Below are positions 1-10,147 of a DNA stretch of 15,788 nucleotides, piece after piece; within the stretch, counting starts at the first letter, position 1; each line of letters opens with the position of its first letter. Source of the DNA: Cerioporus squamosus (taxonomy: Eukaryota > Basidiomycota > Agaricomycetes > Polyporales > Polyporaceae); assembly GCA_022592435.1 (NCBI GenBank), contig JABYQS010000665.1, positions 1-15,788 of the forward strand, written 5' to 3'. The notes under the pieces are model-generated. The model was given only the letters and a program-made list of their open reading frames with translations. It did not search any database and was not told the DNA's origin. A program made the translations under genes and the position numbers.

Positions 1-1771
1 CCTCTTGCACACAGGAAGGCTTCTCATGCCGTTGTATATAACCAGTGCACAAATCTGGTACTCAAGTATGCCATCCGGCACCATGCAGGGCAGCACGATG
101 CATCTCTGTGTGACATCAAGGGAATTCAGGAATTACCTCTTCCTCCTATGCCAGGTCAAATCGACTGCATAGTTGCTGGTTTTCCTTGGTGAGTTCCTTA
201 TTTCACTCTATGAGTCTACTCACATATTCAATTACAACAGTCAGTCATTCTCGAGCTTGAACAGGTTCAAGCATAAGCATGCCAGGAGGAACCATCTTAT
301 GCTCAACCTTCTTTCATGGATCGACTTCCTCCGTCCCAAATATTGCTTCCTGGAGAATGTTCGCGGCTTTCTCAGTTACACCCTCCATGGATCCAGTCGA
401 GGCAGACATAGGGCTGATGGAGAGATTGCAAAAGGTGGCCTGAAGTTCCTTGTCTCTGCCCTCCTAGCAATGGGGTAGGTCCTTCTACTAGTTCTGCATC
501 AATGTCACTCACAAGGCCACCCCAGTTATCAAGTCCGCTTTGGTCTACTGCAGGCTGGCCACTATGGTGCCCCTCAAGGAAGAGTGAGATTTATTCTCAT
601 TGCTTCACAAGCAACCTACCCCCTGCCCAATCTACCTCAGCCAACCCATGAGTCTTTGAATCCAGACTCCCTTCAGATCAATCTCACCAAGCCAGAGAAG
701 CTTACACTGCAGCCTATCCCAACCAAGAGTGGGGTTGCCCCCTACAAGCATGTTTCAATCCATGATGCTATTGGAGATTTGCTTAACTTTGACTGGTATG
801 GCATCCCCTTGATCCCAACTTCCAAGATTGATGCACAGTGGGCTAACACATGTGCCATCCTAGGGAACATCCAAAGGAACCATCCAAGTTCCGGAGACCT
901 GGAGTACTATCAGTTCCGTGCAATCCTTTGCAGTCGCACTGGGGTCCTCAGCTCAAGAAAAGCATGGAAATGTACAAGTCGGAGCCCCAGACGACCTTCC
1001 AGGCCAGGTGCAGGATTAAAGCACCAAAGGATCCCCAGCACTTCACTCGGACGTTCAAGCCTGCTGTGGTCGAGAGGTCAGTAACTGAGATAATCCACTG
1101 GAGATCATGAGCACTCACCCACCCATTGTAGAACCCTGCATGTCTCGAAACATCCCAACGCCGATTACAGAGGTATGCCACATGGCACACTCTGCCCCTC
1201 TCTCGGTATACTCTTTCAGCAGTACTCATCCACTCATCACACTGCCTACAGATCTGCCGGCAAGTCTGTGTGACTTCCAGCTGTCGAATCCCCTCTCCGC
1301 CATTGGACGGAAGGGTTTCCCACCAGGATTCTATGGCCGGCCCGACAAGAACAAGTGGTTCTGCACCATCTCGACCAACCTGCAGCCGACAGCAAGGCAG
1401 AGCTACGTGCTCCACGGTGATGTCCGTCGCAGAAACCGCTGCCTTTCGAAAGTATGTGCTGATGCATTGCTTGCAGGACGGTCGAATCTTCACGGTCCGG
1501 GAGTTCGCGCGCGCACAGGGCTTCCCCGACTGGTTCGAGTTTGTCGCGCACAACGATGATGTGGACACGGTGAGCGCATCAAGTTGGACTGCTTCGTTCA
1601 CGAACCCGAGTGTACTGACGCACACCCCAGATGCATCGACAGATCGGGAATGCGGTTCCGTGGCAATTGGGTGAAGCACTCGGCCGGGAGTTGCGCGACG
1701 CGATGTTGAAGAGGTGGCTGAAGAATCGGGAAGAGGCGACCATGATATCAGACTCAGACTCTGATGAGTGA
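1..1771 (+). CDS. DNA (cytosine-5) methyltransferase, Dnmt1-like, 3' part (5' end outside window)
   Basis: The enzyme transfers methyl from S-adenosylmethionine to C5 of cytosine in nuclear DNA. Inferred exons are 1-188, 241-474, 526-795, 864-1076, 1132-1172, 1252-1421, 1477-1569 and 1631-1771, giving 449 residues in one frame across seven GT-AG introns of 51-79 bp. Visible catalytic motifs, in order: motif IV GFPCQSFS, whose catalytic Cys codon is split by the first intron; motif VI FLENVRGF; motif VIII APQGRVRFILIA; motif IX VREFARAQGFPDW; and motif X MHRQIGNAVPW, followed by an acidic tail SDSDSDE and TGA. The stretch YNQCTNLVLKYAIRHHAG before motif IV also fits fungal Dnmt1-type enzymes. 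The N-terminal targeting and BAH region and the SAM-binding motif I lie upstream of the window. The exon 6/7 junction (1421/1477) is chosen because it alone keeps frame with a 55-bp intron; the other junctions are clear. Exons 1-4 are visibly less GC-rich at third positions than exons 6-8. Family assignment is secure; the subclass (Dnmt1 rather than RID/Masc) is an inference. Confidence 0.9.
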
Positions 1772-4252
1772 CGAGGGCGATCCATTACAATGAACCATTC
1801 AAGGATAGATATACAACGAAGTATACATACGATGTATGTTCTGGAAGATAACGACAAGTCCGTAGGAAGGGATGCAACAACATCGCGTTGAGTTCCCAAC
1901 GCACATGGGGAAGGAATCCGACGACGAGTTCGAGGTGAACGTCCTCCTCAGATAGTGCGCGTGCATCCGTGCGGCGTGCTAGATGTTCAGAGCAATGTAA
2001 ACGAAGGATGATGTTCGAGAGGTCGCAAGAGAGTGGAGCATCCCGGGGAGGTGATGAGTGAATGACCAGGCGTCTCGACACCATGTCCTGCAGCGACATA
2101 TATTGACAACAGATAGGGATCGACGAGATAGGACGACGACGTACAGTGTACATTCTTCTCGAGTCTGGCCCATCGTAATGGTGCCCCCACTCTGTGAGAA
2201 CCATACTGGAACGCGGCTCACTCACAGTGGAGGAGATGTTGTAGAACCTTGTCCAGTTCTTCAGCCACAATGACTAGCAAGAGCTATGAAGTCTGAAGGA
2301 GAGTCAAGAAAGGTCTGGATGGGACCAAGTTAGCATCCTGCACCCGGTCAACGGAGGGATCGTGCTTGATCCTTGTTTTGTCCTTCAGGCCCTGACATCG
2401 CCGTACGGATTGCATAGAGGTGAGAGAGACGTGGGCGAAGATGTTATGATGGGACAACACACGAACATCCGTCGGGCAACGCGACGACCGTTCAAATGTC
2501 AGCCGGGGTGCTTGAATGTTCGACGGCCATTCAGCCTCAGACACCGCGCACCGCGATATCGAAGCCTTCATCTGAGTGCCCTACCACACTCAGACCCGCA
2601 CCGGGATTGGGCCAACCGGCCAGTGAGGGCTTGGAAGAGTCGGGGGTAAGGAGTACGAGCTCGCTCATGGCGGGCAGGGTAAGGGATATGGAAGCATTCA
2701 ATAGCGGCGCCATCTTCTGGCACAAGGTAGGTTTACCTCCGCGGCAGAGTGTCTAGGCGTAGCCGAAGTATCGTCGCAGAGTTCATGGCAGGCGAAGGGT
2801 GCGCAGACGACCTGGTCAATCCTGATTGGGTTGCCAATTGCAAGGCGGGGTACGAGGCTAAGGAGCAGGAATGGTGTGTCAGAATGATGACCCGAAGACT
2901 GGTGGCAGGGGATAGTACAGGACACTGAACGGCACTCGAACATAACGGGCGAAGGCCGCGGCCGCCTTCTCGAGATCTGTCGCAGTACGAAGCGCGTAAA
3001 AGCAAGATCAAGAACTCACCAAACAGCGACCAGTTTATGTGCGTCCATCTACGCGTCAAATGGGACCATAGTCTACGCCAACGTACGACAGACAGATCTT
3101 GACAATGTATCTCCATCGTTCAGGTGCTTGTGCCACTTGTCCGTATAGCCCAAGGTGCCCAAATTGCCCACAGAAGTGCCCCGACGGAGGATGTGCATGC
3201 GTCAGAGTCGCGTCGAAAGCTAGTACGAGTACAAAGGCGTCCCATGACGAGTAGCAGTGCACTTTGTCAAGTGAGACTGCCTGGGCGCGCCCGTAGCTGA
3301 AAGAGTGTCGTGGAGGAGGAGGTTTCGGATAAAGGCTGTGGACGTCGACCGAGCACGGCGTGTGGATGTAGCCCGAGAGACCAACCAGGAGACCAAAAAC
3401 GCGCTCACAAAGGGCGCACGTTCCATCGGTCTCACGCGTTATGTACTATGTAGCGGCTGTGTGTAGACGCCTGCTGGATGGCATCCTCCACTCCTCCTGG
3501 CTCGCTTGCTTGCCACCGAGAACCCACGATTTCCTTTGTTCCCATGCGCAATCCTCGAGAGTCGTGCACGGCACGCGGGTCGCGCCGTGTGCCTTTCGTT
3601 CCGTCATCTTGCTCGCTGGGCCATGGGCCGTGGTGACCCTCTCGGACGACCAGAGGGTTACCCGCCCGCGTGAACCCGGCGCAGCGCACACTCTCCCGGT
3701 CAAAGGGCATCACACTTCCCCCTCTGTGGAGCTTTCGATTGGACCTGGCGTGTCAAGAGCAAGCAAGCGGGCGGTGTCTCAGGCCTCAGGTACGTCCCCT
3801 TCCTTCCCATGCGACTGGTGCGCTTCGTCATGACTGCGAACTCGTGCTTGAGTGCCGGTGACGAAGCGTGCGGGTGCGCGGGTGTTCGTTTGGGAAGTGG
3901 GACTGACCTCTTATGCGCGTCAGGTGGCACGTCCAGATGCTACAGTATGTAGAGTACACGAAGTGCAGTCGTAAGAGGTGTATGAACCGTTACCTTGTGC
4001 CGATGTCTGCGGCCGCCGGCGATACCATACCCTATCTATGGCTTTGATCCACGCGACTCTCAGAGTCTCACGAACCCCGACAATGTCTGGCTGATGACTG
4101 CGCATGCTCTGCCTTTTGTATTGCGCCCCATAGCTCGCTCCCTACCCGGACGCAAGCCTTCGACAGGTGTGCACTCGTGGGAGTTATCCCTGCGGAATGT
4201 GGACGTGTCTAACGCGAGCTTTAGCTTTCGGTCCGAGTTGAAGCTTGTCAAC
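1772..4252. other. 2.5-kb stretch without an assignable gene
   Basis: It lies between the methyltransferase stop and the carboxypeptidase start. It contains repeat copy A (about 2990-3349) and several short open frames on both strands. None has a recognisable motif or a convincing multi-exon structure. A few minus-strand stretches read rather like protein: an ATG-started 95-codon frame at 2571-2284, a 62-codon frame at 2725-2537 and a segment near 2960-2890. They overlap in different frames and do not join through consistent splice sites, so I treat them as possible gene relics. A small 6-bp-arm hairpin (ACATAC/GTATGT) sits at 1824-1838, about 50 bp after the methyltransferase stop, in what is probably its 3' UTR. 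I see no TATA-like signal or other promoter element that I would defend in front of 4253. Confidence 0.4.
2990..3349 (-). repeat. Dispersed repeat, copy A (about 350 bp)
   Basis: Read on the minus strand from about 3349 down to about 2990, this matches 12628-12984 on the plus strand over nearly its whole length, by eye roughly 80-85% identical with a few small indels. Long shared blocks include CTACGGGCGCGCCCAGGCAG, GCATGCACATCCTCCGTCGG and CCCATTTGACGCGTAGATGG. The frames of apparent peptides in the two copies do not stay aligned: there is a 4-base indel around TTGGGCTA..TACGG. The conserved unit is therefore not a functioning coding exon. I see no terminal inverted repeats, poly-A tail or obvious target-site duplication, so the element class is unknown; a solo LTR, a MITE or another non-autonomous element are all possible. 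Confidence 0.75.
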
Positions 4253-6368
4253 ATGAGGTTCCCTTGCAAATTGGCACTGGTCATACTGTCTGGCCTCACC
4301 GCTGCAACGGCAAGACAACAGCCCCTTGCTGCCTACCAGGCCAACTCGTTCACCCCATATGATGCGGGCCTCTTCACTCCATTCGAGGACTTGCACGCTC
4401 TGTCCGCCACCGAGTACACAGTCTTGCAGCATCCAAGTTTCCCGGCGCATAGCGTGCGCATCAAAGAGTCGCATTTCTGTGACGGCGAGGTTCGGTGAGC
4501 TCGAACGTTGCAACTCATGCGCCCGCAGTATCGTTCATGCTACGAGTTTGCAGAGCATACACGGGATATATCGACATCGAGGCACGCCATCTGTTTTTCT
4601 ACTTTTTCGAGAGCAGACGCAACCCGGATACGGACGACGTGGTCTTCTGGACGAATGGAGGACCAGGAGGCTCGTCTTCCTTAGGCTTATTCATGGAACT
4701 TGGTTTGTTCGCGTCTCTCGACTGCATTGCCGCCAGCTAACTGGGCTTTACAGGGCCATGCAGAGTGACCGGCGCGAACACGACTGAGCGATTCGAGTAC
4801 GCATGGAACGAACATGCTAATGTCTTCTTCGTCGATCAGCCCGTCGGTGTTGGCTTCTCGTACGCGGAATACGGCGAGCAAGTGGTGTGTTGCGATAGTG
4901 CGTCTGTCATGTTCGCTGTGTCTCACCCTCAATCGCGCAGAGCTCGACAGCGGAAGCAGCGAAAGACATCTCAGCGTTCATGGTCATCTTCTTTGAGCAC
5001 TTCTCCAAGTTCAAGGGTCGGCCCTTCCACTTTGCAGGCGAATCCTACGGTGTACGTCTCCCCTCTACCCGATCGCGTGCTCAGCTCATGAGCTGATCCT
5101 CGGACAGGGTCGGTATCTCCCCGTCTTCGCCGCAGCCGTGTACGACAAGAACGCCGAACTAATCGAGGCGGGATTGACCCCGATAAACCTCACCTCCGTC
5201 ATGATCGGTGAGCAGCATGCAATTTACATTATCACGAGTGAGTATTGACTGTCGGTACAGGAAATGGCGCAACGGACTTCATAGGCATCGTGCGTTCCTA
5301 CTACGACGTCATGTGTATGGATTACGGGTTCCCTGCTATCACAAGCATCTCGTACGCAACGTTCATCAGCTGGCGCTGCCTTTCCTACTGCTGATGTCGT
5401 GGTCGTGCTTTAGGGATTGCGTTCGTATGAAGCAATTGCTGCCCAGATGTGAGAAGCGATTCCAGCAGTCGTGCATCGACGTCCAGGACAGTATCGACTG
5501 TGCCGATGCCTGGCAGTTCTGCTGGAACTCCTTCGCGTGGCAATACCAATGTAAGCGTTCACGTTCGGTACGTCCTCTGCCTCCGACGCTGACTATTGCG
5601 ACAGATATCAACTCTTATGACCATCGAAGGCCCTGGTAAGATGCTTGAATATACACCCTCGAGCCGCTGTTGAACATGGGCGTATGCACGCAGTAAAGGC
5701 CATCCGGACGGCCCATCCTGCTACACTGAGCTTCAGTATGCGCGCCGTCACAATCCTGCTCGTCGACCTGAGCTTACGTCGCTTCGTCTGCAGAGACATC
5801 GGCCACTACCTCAACGACCCCGAGACACAGGCTAAGCTCGGCGTCGACCAGAAACATAACAACTTCACCTGGCTGGACTGGGACCTGAATGCGCGGTTTG
5901 CCCCAGACTACTGGTCCTTCCGCGCGGAGCACTACCTCGCGGCGCTGCTCGAACGCGGGATCCGCGTACTGATCTACGTCGGCGACACGGACTGGATCTG
6001 CAACTGGGTACGTGCAACGCAGCGTGCTTCATGCGGATATGTTGTTGACGCTCATCGTTCACTGGGGCATCCGTGTAGGTGGGAAACGAGCGCATGACAG
6101 TCGAGCTCGAGTGGACGCAGCAAGAGGTGTTCAGTAACCAGTCGCTGCGAGAGTGGTTCGTCGACGGCGAAGTCGCTGGGAAGACGAGGACCGCTGGTCC
6201 CCTGACGTTTGCTACCATCCGCGATGCTGGTCACTTGGTACGATTGTTCGACTTCCTTAAGATGTCGACATGAGCTCACATGGCTTCGCGCGGGCGTAGG
6301 TGCCATACGACCAGCCGGTCCGGTCCTTGCAGCTCGTGAACAGGTGGCTCGCAGGCGAAGAGTTGTAG
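4253..6368 (+). CDS. Serine carboxypeptidase (peptidase family S10), secreted or vacuolar
   Basis: It removes C-terminal amino acids from peptides, normally at acidic pH, in the secretory pathway, vacuole or outside the cell. Twelve exons: 4253-4494, 4554-4702, 4754-4884, 4941-5051, 5108-5207, 5261-5351, 5414-5550, 5605-5635, 5694-5735, 5794-6007, 6079-6237, 6300-6368, giving 491 residues. All eleven introns are GT-AG, 51-71 bp, and all phases agree. The start ATG has a good context (GTCAACATGAG) and opens a signal peptide ([20 protein letters not shown]). Diagnostic motifs are [21 protein letters not shown] (oxyanion region), [27 protein letters not shown] with the nucleophile Ser at about residue 209, [11 protein letters not shown] with the catalytic Asp at about 409-411, and AGHLVPYDQP with the His at about 468. 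The triad is therefore intact. Many Cys residues in exons 6-9 fit S10 disulphides. Length and motif spacing are normal for the family. Exons 8 and 9 are only 31 and 42 bp. The neighbours suggest no shared pathway. Confidence 0.95.
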
Positions 6369-6513
6369 AAATGTAGCAACGAGTCCGAACAGCTGTCGTA
6401 AACCGGACTCACCGGACAGGAGTTGTGATCCCAGGTACTCCCCTTGCGGCGTGGCCTAACCCGCGAAAAGCTTAGTTGCACAGCGAACAGGCGAATACAG
6501 TAGGAAAGCCGAA

Positions 6514-7975
6514 TCATACAGCCAGTAACAGTGGCTCCTGTCGTCCCTGAACGAAACTCTTGGTTCCGGTGCTGATCATGAACACCTCCAACCATGTCAA
6601 ACCCTTCTCCATCAACGTATTCTCAAATTCCGCGTACGCGTCTGTGTCGAGCTGCGCGAGTACGGGTATGTGGATAACTTCAATGCCGAGGTCGTGGAAG
6701 ATGGGCGCGTGACGTTCCAGGAGAGGGCACAAACGAGCTAGGAACGTCCTGATGCTGTCCGGGTCCGCTCGTGCTGAGGTCTGCTCTGCAGCAGCAGTGC
6801 GACGGATGGCGTTGAGTGCGTTGCGCAGCACGAGCGTTTCCATGAATGTGAGTCCGCGCTCCCGCAACGTCGCGATCACTTCGTCAGAGAAACGTTTCGG
6901 CATGAGTGCGACGGAGTCAAAGTGCGCGCGGTCGGTGAACCCAAGCGCGGCGAAGAGATGTACGTGTTCGCTCAAGGACATCGGGAGGGCGGCCAGGTAC
7001 TGTTCAAGGTCGAACCCGGGTGGCGGCGGTGGTGGTACAGGTGCACTGACAGGTGCCAGTGAGCGCATTGGGATGTGAGGGGGAGGATCCCGGGCTGGGT
7101 TACTCGATGTCTCGCCCGGTGGGCATGGCCGTTTGCGGGCATCATCCTCTACGGTAGAGGCTGAGGCTGAGCGTCTCCTTTTGGCCCGTATGGATAACTT
7201 GGAGTCCGGTTCTGCAGTCACAATGAGGTCTGAGCGGTGTACTTCAGAACTTTCGCAGAATGCGACATTGCACGCAGTCAGGACTCACCTGGATCCTCTG
7301 ACGGAGGGACGCCGTTCGCCGTACTCGAAGAGGAGGGCCAGGAAGTTCGGGAATGGGTAGCGTCTGGCGCGGCAGGCAGCACCAAGGACGAAATGTGGCG
7401 AGCAATCCACGGGACATCTAGAGCGTCGTATGCCGCGGCGTTCAGACAAACGCGGGTCAATTTGTCGTTGTTCCACGAATGTCGATGCTGGTGATATTGG
7501 CTTCGCGGGAACCAACCAAGTGTGGAACCGGAGAACTGCAGGAGCCGGTCCCGCAGCCATGGATGGTAGCTGTGTTGGAACTTGACCGGCGAGTCGTTCC
7601 ATTTCTTCGCGCCGTAGTCGACCCTTTTGTGCCAGACGTTCCAGGAGTGGCCTTCTGTCTTGATCCATATGTTCTCCTCTCCGTCAGCCTTGGTAACCCA
7701 TACGTCCCCGATTCTGCCGCAGAGAGGGTTGACTTCAGGCGTATGGTCTGCAAAGAGGATTCTCCACGTGTAGGTGCGAGAATCGACGCGGTGCACCAGG
7801 TCCTCAGGGACATTCAGTGCACGCTCGTCGTCTTCCAGGACAAGCGTATGCGAGACAATAGTAGTACTTTCTGTGTCATAATAAGCGTCTACACAAATAT
7901 GTGAGTGGAATCTGCAAGCATCTCTGTGTGGACGATGTCCTTACCGCAGGGATCACGCCCGAGTTGACACGGCAT
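6514..7975 (-). CDS. Hypothetical nuclear protein with two ~60-residue helical repeats (paralog 1)
   Basis: I do not recognise a named family. Inferred exons on the minus strand are 7975-7945, 7888-7289 and 7211-6514, giving 442 residues; introns 7889-7944 and 7212-7288 have clean GTAAGG/GTGAGT donors and TAG/CAG acceptors with matching phase. The ATG (CAAAATGCC) has A at -3. Residues about 11-150 form a Trp/Tyr/His-rich globular region (for example GRIGDVWVTKADGEENIWIK and WNVWHKRVDYGAKKW) of unknown function. Residues about 218-240 carry a basic patch (AKRRRSAS...ARKRP) that could be a nuclear signal. A proline run follows. Two related segments end the protein: repeat 1 at about 277-345 (7014-6808) and repeat 2 at about 367-424 (6744-6571). 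Both have the pattern FLxxL..L..H...F..LG, then L..(K/R)GL(S/T)(F/W)x(E/D). The length and periodicity resemble SAM-like five-helix domains, but that is only an analogy. The next gene upstream is its paralog, in the same orientation. The exon structure is well supported; the function is open. Confidence 0.75.
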
Positions 7976-8387
7976 TTTGACGAGCAATTCCCGGATCAAG
8001 TGGAGTAAGTCTTTGAAGGTTGGTCCTAGTGTGGCGATCAGTTACTGCTAGTGCTCGAAAAAACATATCGGCATACAAGAAGCCGGTTTATAGCTTAGGA
8101 GAACACATGCACTGGAGTGGTGAGGGTGTAGGACAAAGAGGAGGGCGCTACATAGGCCGCCTGCCGCAGCAAAGGCGCTCGCGAAAGACATCGCGGTAAA
8201 CTTCGATCTATGCAGCTCCTCCCCCTGGCCCTGTCCGGCCAATGAATCCAACTAGTTGGGCCATGTACAGAAAGACAACACGAACGCGATCGCAGGACAG
8301 AACAACGAGAACAGCAAGCCGACAGCAACAAGCACTGAACAGGATATCGATCACCCGAAACTCATACTGTCTCCGCACCGATGCTTA
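7976..8387. other. Intergenic spacer between the two paralogs
   Basis: These 412 bp hold the promoter of paralog 1 and the 3' flank of paralog 2. A TATA-like element is noted separately. I see no other gene, RNA or repeat here. Confidence 0.5.
8087..8092 (-). promoter_or_regulatory. TATA-like element upstream of paralog 1
   Basis: On the minus strand it reads GCTATAAACCGG, 112-117 bases before the ATG at 7975. That spacing allows a transcription start with a leader of about 80 bases. The assignment rests on motif and position only. Confidence 0.35.
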
Positions 8388-10032
8388 TCATGGACGTCGA
8401 GCTTGTACTTGCACCGCCATCCGGACGATGAAACAATCCATCCATGAAAGCCCTTTGCTCCGTAGCGTCGTCTCAACCTTTGCATACCGCGCCTTCGTCT
8501 TGCCAAGAGCCGACATGTGGGCGCTGGTATACAACCCAAGTTTCCGGAATGTAGACGCGTGGTGCTTCATCGAGGGCCGCAGACTGTCCAGAAAGACGTC
8601 AACGCCAACCGCCGGTCCGCCTTCCGTCGAGCGAGGGCGATGCCGCGGGGAGTTCCTGTCAACCGGAAGCTCATCAAGGGCGTCCCGCAGGACGAGAGCT
8701 TCGACGAAACTCAGGCCTTGGCCCTGAAGAGCGTACATCAACTCGTTCAGAACGTGCTGGGGCATGGACGCGACCGATCGGATGTAAGACATGTTCCTTA
8801 TGCCCAGGGACACAAAGAGGGAGGAATGGTGGTCGAGAGGTACGGGCAGCCTGGCGAGGAATCTCCCAACGGCGTTTTTACGACGCCTTCTTGCAGAAGA
8901 CGACCTCCCGGCAGGGGCCAGGACTGACTTCCCGCCTGCGCGTTCATAGATTGCCTGGACAGCGCAGCTCGGATCGGCATCACCGTCTGTCGTGAGACTC
9001 GACTCCTCGTCGCGGTCGGTCGCGAGCTTGAGAAGCTCCCGCGTAACATCGTTCTCCTCGGTCTTGACCCTCTTGAAGGGCGCCTCGTCCATGTATGCAG
9101 AGGGGTCCGCGACACGGGGTCTCTTGCCGCACAATGGAGGTGGGACGCCTTCAAGATCCTCTCGTTTGATGATGAGTGCAGGAGACTTGGCGGTCACGAC
9201 CGTATTCGGGACTGGCTTCGCGAGGGACGTCGAGCTAGGCTTCGTGGATCCGAGTCCTGACGGAGGCGCAACGGTAGTAGCGTTCGTAGAGTTTCGGAGA
9301 GGCACCTTGCGGAGGTGGGAAGACAGCAAGGCCGTCACAAGACCCGTTCGCGCGAGGAGTCGTGGACCGGAGGGCGGAGTTCTCTTAGCACTGGATGGAA
9401 CCGCATACTCCTTCGACGAAGACGCGGTCTGGGGCTCGGAATACGAAGGCGTGGGCTCGGAGTTCGACGAGGAAGAAGTGGTGGTGGGATTTGACGACGA
9501 CGCAGCTAGCGTAGCGCCCTCAGACGGCGACGACATCTTGGTTCCCGATACGGATACGGTCGCAGGTGACGACACAGGTATGCCTTCCGTGGCCTCTGAA
9601 TATTGAATCATGAGGTATGTCAGCTTCCCCGCTCGTGGACGATGACCATAACTCCCCGCTTACCTGGAGACTCTAGTGGATGCCGGGACGTGGACATCCC
9701 GGAGGCTGACATTGACAGTACGAGCCAAGCGTCGACCCGGATGGTCGTCGAGTCGTCGAGGCTGCAAAACGACCGTCACACCGTGAACGTGATCGGCCGG
9801 AGCACAGAACTCACCGGAGATGCTGACGGGCAGTGATGGGAAGGACGAACCAGCCATGCTCGTCCAGCCCCGAGATATACTGCTGATGATCCCAGGACGG
9901 GCTGTATCAAAACGAGTGTCAGCCTTCGAGCCAAACAACCAAAACCAGGCTTGTTTGTGCTCATCCTCGACTGCAGGCTGAAATGCGATCAAAAGCGGGC
10001 GACGATATGAGGGAAAAGAATGTGCCTGTCAT
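8388..10032 (-). CDS. Hypothetical nuclear protein with two ~60-residue helical repeats (paralog 2)
   Basis: No named family recognised. Secure exons on the minus strand are 9901-9815, 9761-9664 and 9595-8388; the introns 9762-9814 (53 bp, GTGAGT..TTTTGCAG) and 9596-9663 (68 bp, GTAAGC..TTCAG) agree in phase. An ATG at 9611 lies inside the last intron and is not the start. The first exon is uncertain: one frame-compatible option is ATG at 10032 spliced at 10004 to 9902, but its donor is weak. The N-terminal part includes YISGLDEHGWFVLPITARQH. Next comes a long Ser/Thr/Pro-rich, probably disordered region. It is followed by CGKRPR and FKRVK basic patches, two PsiKxE-type sumoylation-like sites (IKRE and VKTE) and an RRRRK patch. 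Two repeats close the protein: repeat 1 at 8864-8673 (FLARLPVPLDHHSSLF..LGI...GLSFVEALVLRDAL) and repeat 2 at 8597-8406 (FLDSLRPSMKHHASTF..LGL...GLSWMDCFIVRMAV). Nuclear location is inferred from the basic patches. The 5' boundary is the weak point. Confidence 0.7.
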
Positions 10033-10071
10033 GCCTATTACATACTGTCCGTGTGCTGAAGAGATACAAGA

Positions 10072-10077
10072 ATTATA
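10072..10077 (-). promoter_or_regulatory. TATA-like element upstream of paralog 2
   Basis: On the minus strand it reads TTTTATAATTCTTG, about 45 bases before the candidate ATG at 10032 and shortly after the stop of the next gene (10148). It fits a core promoter in this 115-bp gap but rests on a short AT-rich motif only. Confidence 0.35.
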
Positions 10078-10147
10078 AAACAATAGCGATACTGTCCCTA
10101 CATCTGCTGACCCTGGTAGTAGTGACCCGCGAGACCCACTGGACCCC

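Noticed and set aside
948..1679. A 243-codon minus-strand open frame
   Set aside because: It lies antisense to methyltransferase exons 4-8, whose motifs and intron phases are unambiguous.
3056..3262. Peptide-like reading of repeat copy A (HAHPPSGHF and following), also seen in copy B
   Set aside because: A 4-base indel and stops break the frame between copies, so the conservation is at DNA rather than protein level.
3441..3833. A 130-codon plus-strand open frame in the gap before the carboxypeptidase
   Set aside because: There is no recognisable motif, the residue use is irregular and overlapping open frames exist on the other strand; it looks like chance in GC-rich DNA.
8992..9606. A 204-codon open frame on the plus strand
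   Set aside because: It is exactly antisense to the Ser/Thr-rich part of paralog 2, lacks motifs and splice context, and its Asp/Glu/Val composition mirrors the codons of the opposite strand.
9609..9611. ATG at 9611 as start of paralog 2
   Set aside because: It lies inside a well-formed 68-bp intron, and the two upstream exons join in phase and read like protein.
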